Assembly (NCBI RefSeq): GCF_010993745.1
Contig: NZ_WOTN01000001.1
Location: 2,421,235-2,485,234, forward strand
From: Fodinicola acaciae
GTDB taxonomy: Bacteria > Actinomycetota > Actinomycetes > Mycobacteriales > HKI-0501
DNA length: 64,000 nt
Reading direction: 5' to 3'
Below are positions 17,598 to 25,249 of the stretch, piece after piece. Each line of letters begins with the position of its first letter. Position 1 is the first letter of the stretch. The notes beneath the pieces were generated by a model that was not told where the DNA came from, searched no databases, and saw nothing but the letters and a program-made list of their open reading frames with translations. The translations under genes were made by a program, and so were the position numbers.

Positions 17598-17999
17598 CTA
17601 GTCGTCGACGGCGCGGCCAGTCGGCAGCAGCAGCGCGCCGATCGCCGCGCCATAGCCGAGCAGCAGGTAGGTGGCGAAACTGGACTGGCGGTCCGCCGAC
17701 ATCAGCGGATAGTACGTGCCGTTGACCAGCAGGATCAGGCCGTCCAGCAGCAGTCCGGTGCCGGCCAGCCCGGCCATCAGCGCGAGCCGGTCGGCCGGCG
17801 CCGGACCGACCCGCTTCCGGAAGTCGACACCGATCAGCCACACCAGGCCGCCGGTCAACACGGTCAGGCCGACCAGGACCGGGACGGTGAGCGGGGTCCC
17901 GGCGGCCGGGATCACCCAGTTTCCGGCGATCACGAACAGCGCCGTCCCGATCACCCAGACGCCAAAACCGTACGAGAGTGGCAGGAGGAAGCGTTTCAT
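17598..17999 (-). CDS. Small four-helix membrane protein (DUF5367-like)
   Basis: A 133-residue integral membrane protein with four predicted helices (about 5-27, 38-58, 72-93, 103-124). It resembles small DUF5367-type proteins of unknown function. It is divergent from a TetR regulator, and its start codon lies inside a perfect 14-bp palindrome (17992-18005), so it is very likely the regulator's target. That arrangement is typical of small-molecule-responsive transport or membrane genes, but no activity can be read from the sequence. Confidence 0.7.
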   Translation of the reverse strand: MKRFLLPLSYGFGVWVIGTALFVIAGNWVIPAAGTPLTVPVLVGLTVLTGGLVWLIGVDFRKRVGPAPADRLALMAGLAGTGLLLDGLILLVNGTYYPLMSADRQSSFATYLLLGYGAAIGALLLPTGRAVDD

Positions 18000-18021
18000 G
18001 AAACGAACGCTACATGAAACG
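17992..18021. promoter_or_regulatory. Tandem TetR operator overlapping a start codon
   Basis: CGTTTCATGAAACG (17992-18005) is a perfect 14-bp palindrome that includes the start codon of the leftward membrane gene. CGCTACATGAAACG (18008-18021) is a second copy matching at 12 of 14 positions, with centres 16 bp apart. The TetR gene begins 20 bp further on. Probably binds two TetR dimers and represses both genes. Confidence 0.7.
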
Positions 18022-18040
18022 GTCGTGGTAGAAAAGAGCC

Positions 18041-18640
18041 ATGGGACGCCACCCCGATCCGGACCGCCGAGCCGCGCTACTCACCGCGGCGGCGCGCTAT
18101 CTCGAGCGGCACGGTCTCGCCGGACTGTCGTTACGACCGCTCGCGGCAGCGCTCGACACCACTGCGCGTACGTTGCTCTATCACTTTGGTTCCAAGGAAC
18201 GACTCATCGACGAGGCACTGTCCGAGTCACGTGAACGCAGTCCGCTGCGGGCGATCCTCGACAGTGAGCCGACCGGCTCATTTCAGGACGTCATCGTCGG
18301 AATAATGGCGCAGGTCTGGGAAAAGTCTACGACGGATCCGGCGCGGTCGTTTTTGCTGTTGTTCTACGAAACGTACGCGGCGGCGTTGCGCAATCCGGCC
18401 GACTACGGCGATTTCCTCGGACACGTCGTCGCCGAATGGCATGACCCATTCGCCGCCGCCATCGAAGCGAACGGCGTTCCCAAAGACGCGGCGAGATCGT
18501 TCGCGACGCGAGCGATCGGCACTCACCGTGGCCTGCTGCTCGACCGGCTCGGCTGCTCCGACCCCGAGCGCGTGGACGCCGCGCACCGCGACTTTCTTCG
18601 CCAGTGCGGCGAAGAGCTCACCGGGCTGCTGTCTCGCTGA
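18041..18640 (+). CDS. TetR-family transcriptional regulator
   Basis: A 199-residue TetR-type repressor. The N-terminal HTH is at about 10-55 (DPDRRAALLTAAARYLERHG, then LSLRPLAAALDTTARTLLYH and FGSKERLID), and the rest is an all-helical ligand and dimer domain. It lies next to a tandem palindromic operator shared with the divergent small membrane protein. Its 3' end overlaps the LysR gene on the other strand by 23 bp. Confidence 0.92.
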   Translation: MGRHPDPDRRAALLTAAARYLERHGLAGLSLRPLAAALDTTARTLLYHFGSKERLIDEALSESRERSPLRAILDSEPTGSFQDVIVGIMAQVWEKSTTDPARSFLLLFYETYAAALRNPADYGDFLGHVVAEWHDPFAAAIEANGVPKDAARSFATRAIGTHRGLLLDRLGCSDPERVDAAHRDFLRQCGEELTGLLSR

Positions 18641-19496
18641 GGATGTCCAATGTGGACCGGGTGGCCGGGTCCGGATGCCGGTTGCCGGCGCGGACGTACG
18701 CGCCGACCTGCCGTCCGCCGATGCTGGCCGGCGTGACCCGGACCGAGGTGTCCACTGTGGACGATGGCACCACGGCGGCGCCACGGCCGGCGGCGACGAG
18801 CGCCAGCACGGACGGGAACTCGACGCAGACGTCCTCGATGGCAAGTGGGATGCCGGCCTCGGCCGCCAGTCGGCGCAACGCGTGGTCGCAGGCCGTGTCC
18901 GGTGGTCCGGCGACCCACGGACGGCCGGCGAGGTCGGCGACCGAGGCGAGACCTGCCGGCCAGTCCGGCGGCACGATGAGCCGGTATGGGTCGACGAACA
19001 ACCGTCGCAGCCGCAGGCCCTCCAGCTGGGGCTGCGCCGCGGCGGTGTCGTATTCGGTGAGCACGATGTCGAGGTCACCGCGCCGCAGCGCGGCCAGCGC
19101 CGGCGGACCGTAGCGCTCGACGACCGACGGACGGATTGCCGGATGTGTCTGTGCGAGACGGCGCAAAGCCGGCGCAACCAGCACCGCCATGACGCTCTGA
19201 AAGGCCGCGATCCGCACCGGTCCGGCAACCCTGCCGGTCAGCTCGGCCAGCTCCGCCTCGGCCTGGCGCAACTGCGCCGCGATCCGCTCGGCATGCGCGA
19301 CCAGCAGCCGGCCGGCGGCGGTCAGCGTCACCTGCCGGCCGGAGCGATCCAGCAGCTCCGCGCCGACCTCACGCTCCAGGACCCGCAGCTGCTGCGACAC
19401 CGCCGGCGGACTCAGATGCAGCGAGGCCGCCGCGCCGGCGACGCTGCCGGAGGTCGCCAGCGCCCGCAGCACTCGCAGCCGCCGAGGATCGATCAC
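18618..19496 (-). CDS. LysR-family transcriptional regulator
   Basis: A 292-residue LysR-type regulator. The winged HTH is at about 1-62 (VLRALATSGSVAGAAASLHL then SPPAVSQQLRVLEREV), followed by a two-lobed periplasmic-binding-like effector domain. It is divergent from a small monooxygenase gene across 75 bp, the usual layout of a LysR regulator and its target. Two CGTACGG heptamers occur in that gap, near 19513 and 19546. Confidence 0.92.
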   Translation of the reverse strand: MIDPRRLRVLRALATSGSVAGAAASLHLSPPAVSQQLRVLEREVGAELLDRSGRQVTLTAAGRLLVAHAERIAAQLRQAEAELAELTGRVAGPVRIAAFQSVMAVLVAPALRRLAQTHPAIRPSVVERYGPPALAALRRGDLDIVLTEYDTAAAQPQLEGLRLRRLFVDPYRLIVPPDWPAGLASVADLAGRPWVAGPPDTACDHALRRLAAEAGIPLAIEDVCVEFPSVLALVAAGRGAAVVPSSTVDTSVRVTPASIGGRQVGAYVRAGNRHPDPATRSTLDILSETAAR

Positions 19497-19571
19497 GAGT
19501 AAGCTTTTCTTCCGTACGGATGAAGATAGTTCACCTTTACTTTATCGTACGGTGGTGCCGACAATGGCGAC

Positions 19572-19880
19572 ATGATCGTCAGGACCTGGTCGGCGCGCGC
19601 CGACACCGCCGGCGCGCGCGAATATGCCACCTATTTCAAAGAAACCCTGCAACCTCAGCTTCGCGAGCTGCCCGGCTTCCTCGGCGCGTACCTGCTCTCC
19701 CGCGACCTCGGCGGTGAGGTCGAGTTGACCGCGCACACGCTCTGGAAGTCGCTCGAGGCGATCCGCGCCTTCGCCGGCGACGACATCGGCGTCTCGATCG
19801 TCGAGCCGGAAGCGCAGGCGATGCTGGCCTCGTATGACCGCACCGCGACGCACCGCTCGGTGCTGTTCTCCAGCGCTTAG
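19572..19880 (+). CDS. Antibiotic-biosynthesis-monooxygenase (ABM) domain protein
   Basis: A 102-residue ferredoxin-like fold protein of the ABM family (MIVRTWSARADTAGAREYAT, LRELPGFLGAYLLSRDL, TLWKSLEAIRAFAGD). Members include cofactor-free quinone-forming monooxygenases and heme-degrading enzymes; some are merely stress-linked. It is probably controlled by the divergent LysR regulator. Its TAG stop (19878-19880) is the first three bases of a repeat element. Confidence 0.82.
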   Translation: MIVRTWSARADTAGAREYATYFKETLQPQLRELPGFLGAYLLSRDLGGEVELTAHTLWKSLEAIRAFAGDDIGVSIVEPEAQAMLASYDRTATHRSVLFSSA

Positions 19881-20055
19881 GGCCTGTCTCCATTCCGGGG
19901 GGGTGAGAGTCGAGATCCAACCGTCGTCCGCCGGTGCGGCGGAGCCGCCCGGCGTGGCAGCGCCACGTGGGCGGTTTCGCCGTGCCGCCAGGCGGCCCGA
20001 GACAGATGTGACAGCGGCTCGGCTATCGCCGCGTGGGACTTCGAAACAGGCCCTA
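19878..20055. repeat. MITE-like repeat E1 with 13-bp terminal inverted repeats
   Basis: A 178-bp element bounded by TAGGGCCTGTCTC (19878-19890) and GAAACAGGCCCTA (20043-20055), inverted with one mismatch. The interior is hairpin-rich. About 100 bp (CGAGATCCAA then a GGTGCGGCGG stretch and GGCGTGGCAGCG) recurs at 36237-36350. Both ends carry TAG/CTA, and these serve as the stop codons of the two convergent genes on either side. It has no coding capacity and no transposase nearby. Confidence 0.75.
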
Positions 20056-20991
20056 GTACGGTCGCAGGCCGGCTTCGCCCGGGAACGGCATCGGCGAGAT
20101 GCCGATCTCGTCCATTCGGTCGAGATAGACCTGGTAACGCCGTCGCGCCTCGCCGTGCTGGCCGGCGCCGCGCAACACCGCGACCAGGCCGAGGTGCGCC
20201 TGCTCGTCGTAGCCGTCGCGTTCCAGGATGCGCAGGTTGTACTGCGCGGCGTTGTCGTATGACCGAGCGATGGCGGCCGTGGACGCGAGCGTGCGGAGCA
20301 ACTCGACGTAAGTCGCCTTCGCCTCCTCGCGCAGGCTCACGGCCCAGTCGTTGTGCTGGTCCTGCTCCAGGAAGTCGCCGGTGTAGAGCGCGGCCGCGCG
20401 GCGGAACGCGCGCGTACGCACCATCTCGGTCGGATGCTGACCCATCAGCGCGTGCCGCGCGGCGGCGAGGAACTCCTCGACGTCGACGCGGATGTTGGTG
20501 AGCGCGACGGAGTGCTTGCCGGTGCTGACGAAGTGGCTGGCCGGATGCAACCGGGCCGGGTCGAGCACCGAGCGGATGGTGGACAGCGCCACCGAGAGCC
20601 GGTTGGCGCACCTGGCCGGGCTCTCCCCCGGCCACAGCGCGTCGATCAGCGCCTCGCGCGGGATCGACCGGCCTCGCCGCGCGACCAACAGTTTCAGCAG
20701 GTCACGCGCCTTCTTCGAGTGCCACTCCACGGCCGGTGCGGCGCGGCCACTGGGCAGGACGCGAAACCGGCCGAGCGTCTGGACCGCCGGCAGCTGCGCC
20801 CCGGGCGGTGGTACGGCGGCGAGCGGCGCACCCCCCTCAGACGCGCCGTTCACCGCCTCACCGAGCCACCACATCGGCAGCCGGCCGGGGGTCGACCGCG
20901 GCGCGCCGGAGGTGCACACGCGCGCGGCCGGCGCCGGTGCCGGCGGCGTGAAAAAGCTGATGTCTGCGGCCCCCGCCGCGTACGCTGTCAT
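20053..20991 (-). CDS. BTAD-family regulator with extended N-terminus
   Basis: A 312-residue regulator. An Ala/Pro-rich N-terminal extension (about 1-70) precedes an OmpR-like winged helix (about 75-165, HSKKARDLLKLLVARRGRSI then REALIDALWPGE) and a BTAD (about 170-305). ATG 20991 has GGGGAG five bases upstream; an in-frame ATG at 21042 overlaps the sigma-factor stop (ATGA) and would add 17 residues. Coupling to an ECF sigma gene suggests a joint circuit. The stop codon is supplied by repeat E1. Confidence 0.8.
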   Translation of the reverse strand: MTAYAAGAADISFFTPPAPAPAARVCTSGAPRSTPGRLPMWWLGEAVNGASEGGAPLAAVPPPGAQLPAVQTLGRFRVLPSGRAAPAVEWHSKKARDLLKLLVARRGRSIPREALIDALWPGESPARCANRLSVALSTIRSVLDPARLHPASHFVSTGKHSVALTNIRVDVEEFLAAARHALMGQHPTEMVRTRAFRRAAALYTGDFLEQDQHNDWAVSLREEAKATYVELLRTLASTAAIARSYDNAAQYNLRILERDGYDEQAHLGLVAVLRGAGQHGEARRRYQVYLDRMDEIGISPMPFPGEAGLRPY

Positions 20992-21038
20992 CGTTTCTCC
21001 CCGTAGTTGCGATGAAACTGGCTCCAAACCGGCCCGGC

Positions 21039-21653
21039 TCATGACGCCACCAGCTGGCGGCGGAGCGCGGCCAGCGACCGGGCTCTGGTCGGTCCGATGC
21101 TGCCGACCGGCATGTTCAGCGCCGCCGACGCCGCCGTGTAGCTCGGCGTACGCGACGCCATCAACAACGTCAGCAGCTGGCGGTCGCGGTGCGGCAGCCG
21201 GTGCAGCGCGGCACGCACCTGCGCGTTCTGGTCGAGCGCGGCGACCTCGTCCTCCGGCGTACGGTCGTCGTCCGGCGCGTCCAGCTGGTCGTAGGTGTCG
21301 ACCAGCCGCTCGCGGCTGCGGCCCCGTACGACCGTGACGCTCTCGCGCCGCGCGATCGTCGCCAGCCAGCCACCGATCGCCGCCGGCTCGCGCAGCATGT
21401 GCAGCCGCTCCAGCGCGCGCAGCCAGGTCGTCTGCACGACGTCGGCGCTGGTCGCCTCGTCGAGACCGTGCGAGCCGGCGATCCGGTGCAGCCGCGGTCC
21501 GAACCGCCGAACCAGCTCCTCCCAGCTCGCGGTGTTGCCAGCGGCCGCCTCGGCGGCCAGCTGGGCGTTGCTCGGCTCCAGCGGCTGACCCTGCTCGGCA
21601 CTTCTGGGCGTCGGGACGTTGGTCCGCAGGTCGATCGTCACTGCCGGCGGCAT
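21039..21653 (-). CDS. ECF RNA polymerase sigma factor
   Basis: A 204-residue ECF-type sigma. Region 2 is at about 35-105 (WEELVRRFGPRLHRIAGSHG, ATSADVVQTTWLRALERL, GGWLATIARRESV), region 4 at about 145-200 (ALHRLPHRDRQLLTLLMASR then YTAASAALNMPVGSIGPTRA). No anti-sigma gene is adjacent; a BTAD regulator follows in overlap. It is divergent from a LAL regulator across 286 bp. Confidence 0.88.
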   Translation of the reverse strand: MPPAVTIDLRTNVPTPRSAEQGQPLEPSNAQLAAEAAAGNTASWEELVRRFGPRLHRIAGSHGLDEATSADVVQTTWLRALERLHMLREPAAIGGWLATIARRESVTVVRGRSRERLVDTYDQLDAPDDDRTPEDEVAALDQNAQVRAALHRLPHRDRQLLTLLMASRTPSYTAASAALNMPVGSIGPTRARSLAALRRQLVAS

Positions 21654-21939
21654 GGCAGGCCCACCTTTCCGCTGCTGTTTCCGCAGGTCGCCAGTGCTCC
21701 TGCGAAGGCGTTAACGGGAAATGTGCCAGCCCCGGGCAGCGGTCGAATCCGGGAAAACCCCAGGGTCCCGGCCAGGGGTACGCGCCAGGGGTCACGAATC
21801 TAAGCAAATGCTATGAAACAGCCGCGCGTACTCACGTTTCGGAGCGGTTTTGGGCTCCTCTGCAACGTTGCGTCACGGGCCGGTCGGACTTACCGGTGCG
21901 CGCCTTCTGCTCACCAGCGCAGCCCTCTAGGCTTCTCCT

Positions 21940-24714
21940 GTGCTGGTGGGCCGGACCGCGGAATGTGCGAACCTTCGCGCGCTCCTGGCAGCTGCTCGGC
22001 AGGGGGACGCCGGCGTCCTGCTGGTACGCGGCGAGATCGGCATCGGCAAGACCCAGCTGGTCGACTTCGTGGCCGAGGAGGCCGCCAACGACGGCTTCAC
22101 GGTCCTGCGCGCGTCCGGACACGAGGCCGAGAGCGAGCTGTCCTTCGCCGGCCTGTCCTGGCTGCTCGACCCGCTCGCCCGGCTGGCGCCGGAGCTGCCA
22201 GGTCCGCAGGCCGACGCGATCGCCGGCGCGCTGCACTGGGGACCGGTGACCGGCGGCGACCGGCTCGCGGTCGCCGCGGCGACGCTCACCCTGCTCGCCG
22301 CCGCCGCGGAGGAACAACCGCTGCTGGTCGTCGTCGACGATGTGCACTGGCTCGACCTGCCCTCGATGGAGGCGCTGATCTTCGCCGCGCGGCGGCTGAA
22401 GGCCGAGCGGATCGCCGTGGTGCTCGCTGCGCGTACGCCCGACGACGTCGCCTCCGGTCTCAACCGGTGGATCGGCACCTTGCCGGAGGTCATGGTGCCG
22501 CCGCTGGACGAGTCGTCGGCCTGGGAACTGCTCGACGGACAGAGCACCGGCCTCAGCCGCCGGCTGCTGGCGCAGCGGATCCAGGAGTCGGCCGGCAATC
22601 CACTGGCTCTGCTGGAGTTCCCGCGGATCAGCGCCGAGGTCTCGCCGGTGCAGCCGCTGCCGATCAGCCGCCGGCTCGAGCTCGCCTACGGCAGCCAGAT
22701 CGCCGCGCAGCCGCAGTCGACGCAGCGCGCGTTGCTCGTACTGGCCGCCGTCGGGTCGCAGCCAGGTGTCGCCGAGGAGGTCCTGCTGCCGGCGCTCGAC
22801 GCCGAAGGCCTGTCGGCGGCCGACCTGGAGCCGGCCGAGACCAGCGGCCTGGCATACATCGACGACCAGGGGATCCGGTTTCGCCATCCGCTCGTACGCT
22901 CCGCGCTCTACCAGGCCGCCTCGCCGGCCGACCGCCGTGCCGCGCACCGGGCGCTGGCCGAGGCGTTCCGGCGCATCGGCGGTCCGCGGGCCGCCGAGCG
23001 GCGCGGCTGGCACCTGGCCGCCGCCACCATCGGCACCGACGAGGCGGCCGCGGCGGACATGGCGGCCGGCGCCGACGCGGCGCTGGAGCGCAACAGTTTC
23101 GCGACCGCGCTGGAGCTCTATCGCCGCGCGGCGCGGCTGACGCCGCCTGGCGAGCTGCGGGTACGGCGGCTGATGCAAGCCGGCTACGTGAGCATGCCGG
23201 CCGGCCAGATCGAGCTCGGCCAGGAGCTGGTCGACGGCATCCTGGCCGAGACCGACGACGCCAAGCTGCGCACCGAGGCGCGGTTTCTGTGGGGCCGGCT
23301 GGGCATGTGGGGTGGCCAGCCGCGCGAGGCCAGGGACGTGACGCTGGCGACCGCACGCCAGGTGGAGACCGACGAGCCGGTGTGGGCCGCGTTCATGTAC
23401 GCGCAGGTCGGCATGGCGACGGTGATGATGGGTGAGCAGCGGCTCGCCTTCGAGGCGGCGAGCAAGGCGGCGGCGCTGGTCGAGGGACTGCCGCCGGAGG
23501 CGACGCCGCTGGTGCACGTGATCCACGCGCTGACGCTGGCGATCGGCGGCGACGGCGAGCGGGCCCGGCAGATCCTCACCGACAGCGAGCGGTTCCTGCT
23601 GGCCGGCGACCCGACCAGCGCCGAGCATCCGCTGCTGATCGGCGCGCAGGCGTGGGAGTCGCTGGAGGGGTTGCCCGAAGCACGCCGGCTGCTGGAGTTT
23701 CAGATCCGCTCGTCGCGGGCCGCGAGCGCGGTCGGGATCCTGCCGTTTCCGCTGTCCCGGCTGGCGATGCTGGAGTTTCGCACCGGCAACTGGCAGGCCG
23801 CCTACTCGTACGCGCACGAGGCGCTGGAGCTGTCCGAGCAGACCGGCTTTCTCACCGAGCTGCCCAACAGCCTGGTCACACTGGCCACCATGGAGGCCGC
23901 GATGGGCCGCGCCGACGACTGCCGCGAGCACGCCGACCGCGCGCTGCGGCACACGCAGGGCCTGGAGGTGTGGGCCGTACGCGCGACCGGCGCGCTCGGC
24001 ATGCTCGACCTCGCCGAAGGCCGGCCGGCCGAGGCAGCCGGCCGGCTCGCCGAGGTCGCCCGGTTCAGCGCCGAGCAGGGGCTCGGCGACCCGGTGTTGC
24101 TCACCTGGGCTGGTGACCTGGTCGAGGCGTACGTCCGCGCCGGCCAGCCGGAGCGCGCGGAGCAGCCGTACGAGGTGCTGGTCACCGAGGCGGCCAACAG
24201 CCGCCGCCCGACCGAGATCGCCATCGCGATGCGCTGCCGCGGACTGCTCGCCGACTCCGCCGACGACATGGAGAAGGCCTTCGCCGAGGCCATCGAATGG
24301 CACGGCCGGTCCAGCCAGCCGTTCGAGACGGCGCGGACGATGCTCTGCTATGGCGAGGCCCTGCGCCGGCACCGGCGGCGAGCCGCGGCGCGCGAGGCGT
24401 TGGAGGCCGCCGCCGAGCAGTTCGAGCGGCTCGGCGCCAAACCGTGGAGCGACCGGGCGCTGACCGAGCTGCGCGCGACCGGCGCGACCGCGCGGCCCCG
24501 CCGCGAGTCGCCGTCCGGGCAGCTCACCCCTCAGGAGCTGCAGGTGGCGCTGGTGGTGGCCGAAGGAGCGAGCAACGCCGAGGCCGCGGCGCAGCTGTTC
24601 CTGTCGCCGAAGACCATCGAGTATCACCTGTCCAACGTCTATCGAAAGCTCGGCCTGCGGTCCCGCGGTCAGCTCGCCAAGGCGATCGGCGACCAGGCCT
24701 TCGCCGGCGCCTGA
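21940..24714 (+). CDS. LAL-type (large ATP-binding LuxR) transcriptional regulator
   Basis: A 924-residue LAL regulator. It has an N-terminal STAND ATPase with Walker A GEIGIGKTQL (about 31-40) and Walker B LLVVVDDVHWLD (about 127-138), a middle array of TPR-like helices (about 380-840), and a C-terminal LuxR HTH (about 861-918, LTPQELQVALVVAEGASNAE, then SPKTIEYHLSNVYRKLGLRS). LALs activate antibiotic clusters (PikD-like) or sugar regulons (MalT-like). It starts at GTG 21940. Its place beside several SARPs fits secondary metabolism. Confidence 0.92.
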   Translation: MLVGRTAECANLRALLAAARQGDAGVLLVRGEIGIGKTQLVDFVAEEAANDGFTVLRASGHEAESELSFAGLSWLLDPLARLAPELPGPQADAIAGALHWGPVTGGDRLAVAAATLTLLAAAAEEQPLLVVVDDVHWLDLPSMEALIFAARRLKAERIAVVLAARTPDDVASGLNRWIGTLPEVMVPPLDESSAWELLDGQSTGLSRRLLAQRIQESAGNPLALLEFPRISAEVSPVQPLPISRRLELAYGSQIAAQPQSTQRALLVLAAVGSQPGVAEEVLLPALDAEGLSAADLEPAETSGLAYIDDQGIRFRHPLVRSALYQAASPADRRAAHRALAEAFRRIGGPRAAERRGWHLAAATIGTDEAAAADMAAGADAALERNSFATALELYRRAARLTPPGELRVRRLMQAGYVSMPAGQIELGQELVDGILAETDDAKLRTEARFLWGRLGMWGGQPREARDVTLATARQVETDEPVWAAFMYAQVGMATVMMGEQRLAFEAASKAAALVEGLPPEATPLVHVIHALTLAIGGDGERARQILTDSERFLLAGDPTSAEHPLLIGAQAWESLEGLPEARRLLEFQIRSSRAASAVGILPFPLSRLAMLEFRTGNWQAAYSYAHEALELSEQTGFLTELPNSLVTLATMEAAMGRADDCREHADRALRHTQGLEVWAVRATGALGMLDLAEGRPAEAAGRLAEVARFSAEQGLGDPVLLTWAGDLVEAYVRAGQPERAEQPYEVLVTEAANSRRPTEIAIAMRCRGLLADSADDMEKAFAEAIEWHGRSSQPFETARTMLCYGEALRRHRRRAAAREALEAAAEQFERLGAKPWSDRALTELRATGATARPRRESPSGQLTPQELQVALVVAEGASNAEAAAQLFLSPKTIEYHLSNVYRKLGLRSRGQLAKAIGDQAFAGA

Positions 24715-25249
24715 CCTCACCGGCTCGACCACGACCGTACGCCGGCGGCGGCACGACCTGACCGCAGCCGCTCACCGGCGCGGTCCACCAGGATGACCCG
24801 CCGGCTCGGATCAGGCCCGGTGGCGGCCGCCCCGTGCCGGCCGCCACCGGCCATCGCCCCCGGCCGGCCAGCGTCGATGGCTCTCTTGATGGCCCCCAAC
24901 CGAACGCTGGCCGGTGCCCCCGCGGAGCCGCCCCCGTTGCCGGCCGGCGTCCCCGCGGGGACCTCCCCACGCCGGCCGGACGGCCCCGCGGGACCGTCTC
25001 CGCCGGCGGCGCTGTCCGCCGGCACGTTCACACGGTCGTACGACCGCGGCGAGGTCCCCGCGAAACCGCCCCCGAGTCCACCAGGCGACTCCACAGGGAC
25101 CCCGCCAGGCGCTCGCAAGGTCCCCCGTGGGGCGTCGTACACCCCGACCCTGTCGAGCTCATCCGGAGTCCTCCTGATGGGGAGGTCTCCGGGCGCATTA
25201 CCTGGCTGTCGCGCCGCTGCCACGAGCGGCTGGCCGCTCCAACCGCCGC
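24715..25249. repeat. GC-rich gap with degenerate CCCCGCGG repeats
   Basis: A 535-bp gap between convergent genes. From about 24915 to 25130 a CCCCGCGG-like core recurs (near 24918, 24951, 24984, 25056 and 25120), with about 33-bp spacing among the first three; GTCCCCGCGGGGAC near 24949 is a perfect palindrome. Open frames on both strands here have Gly/Pro/Ala-rich translations without domains and lack ribosome sites. The T-poor, G-tract-rich leftward strand could form quadruplexes. I see no gene. Confidence 0.4.
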
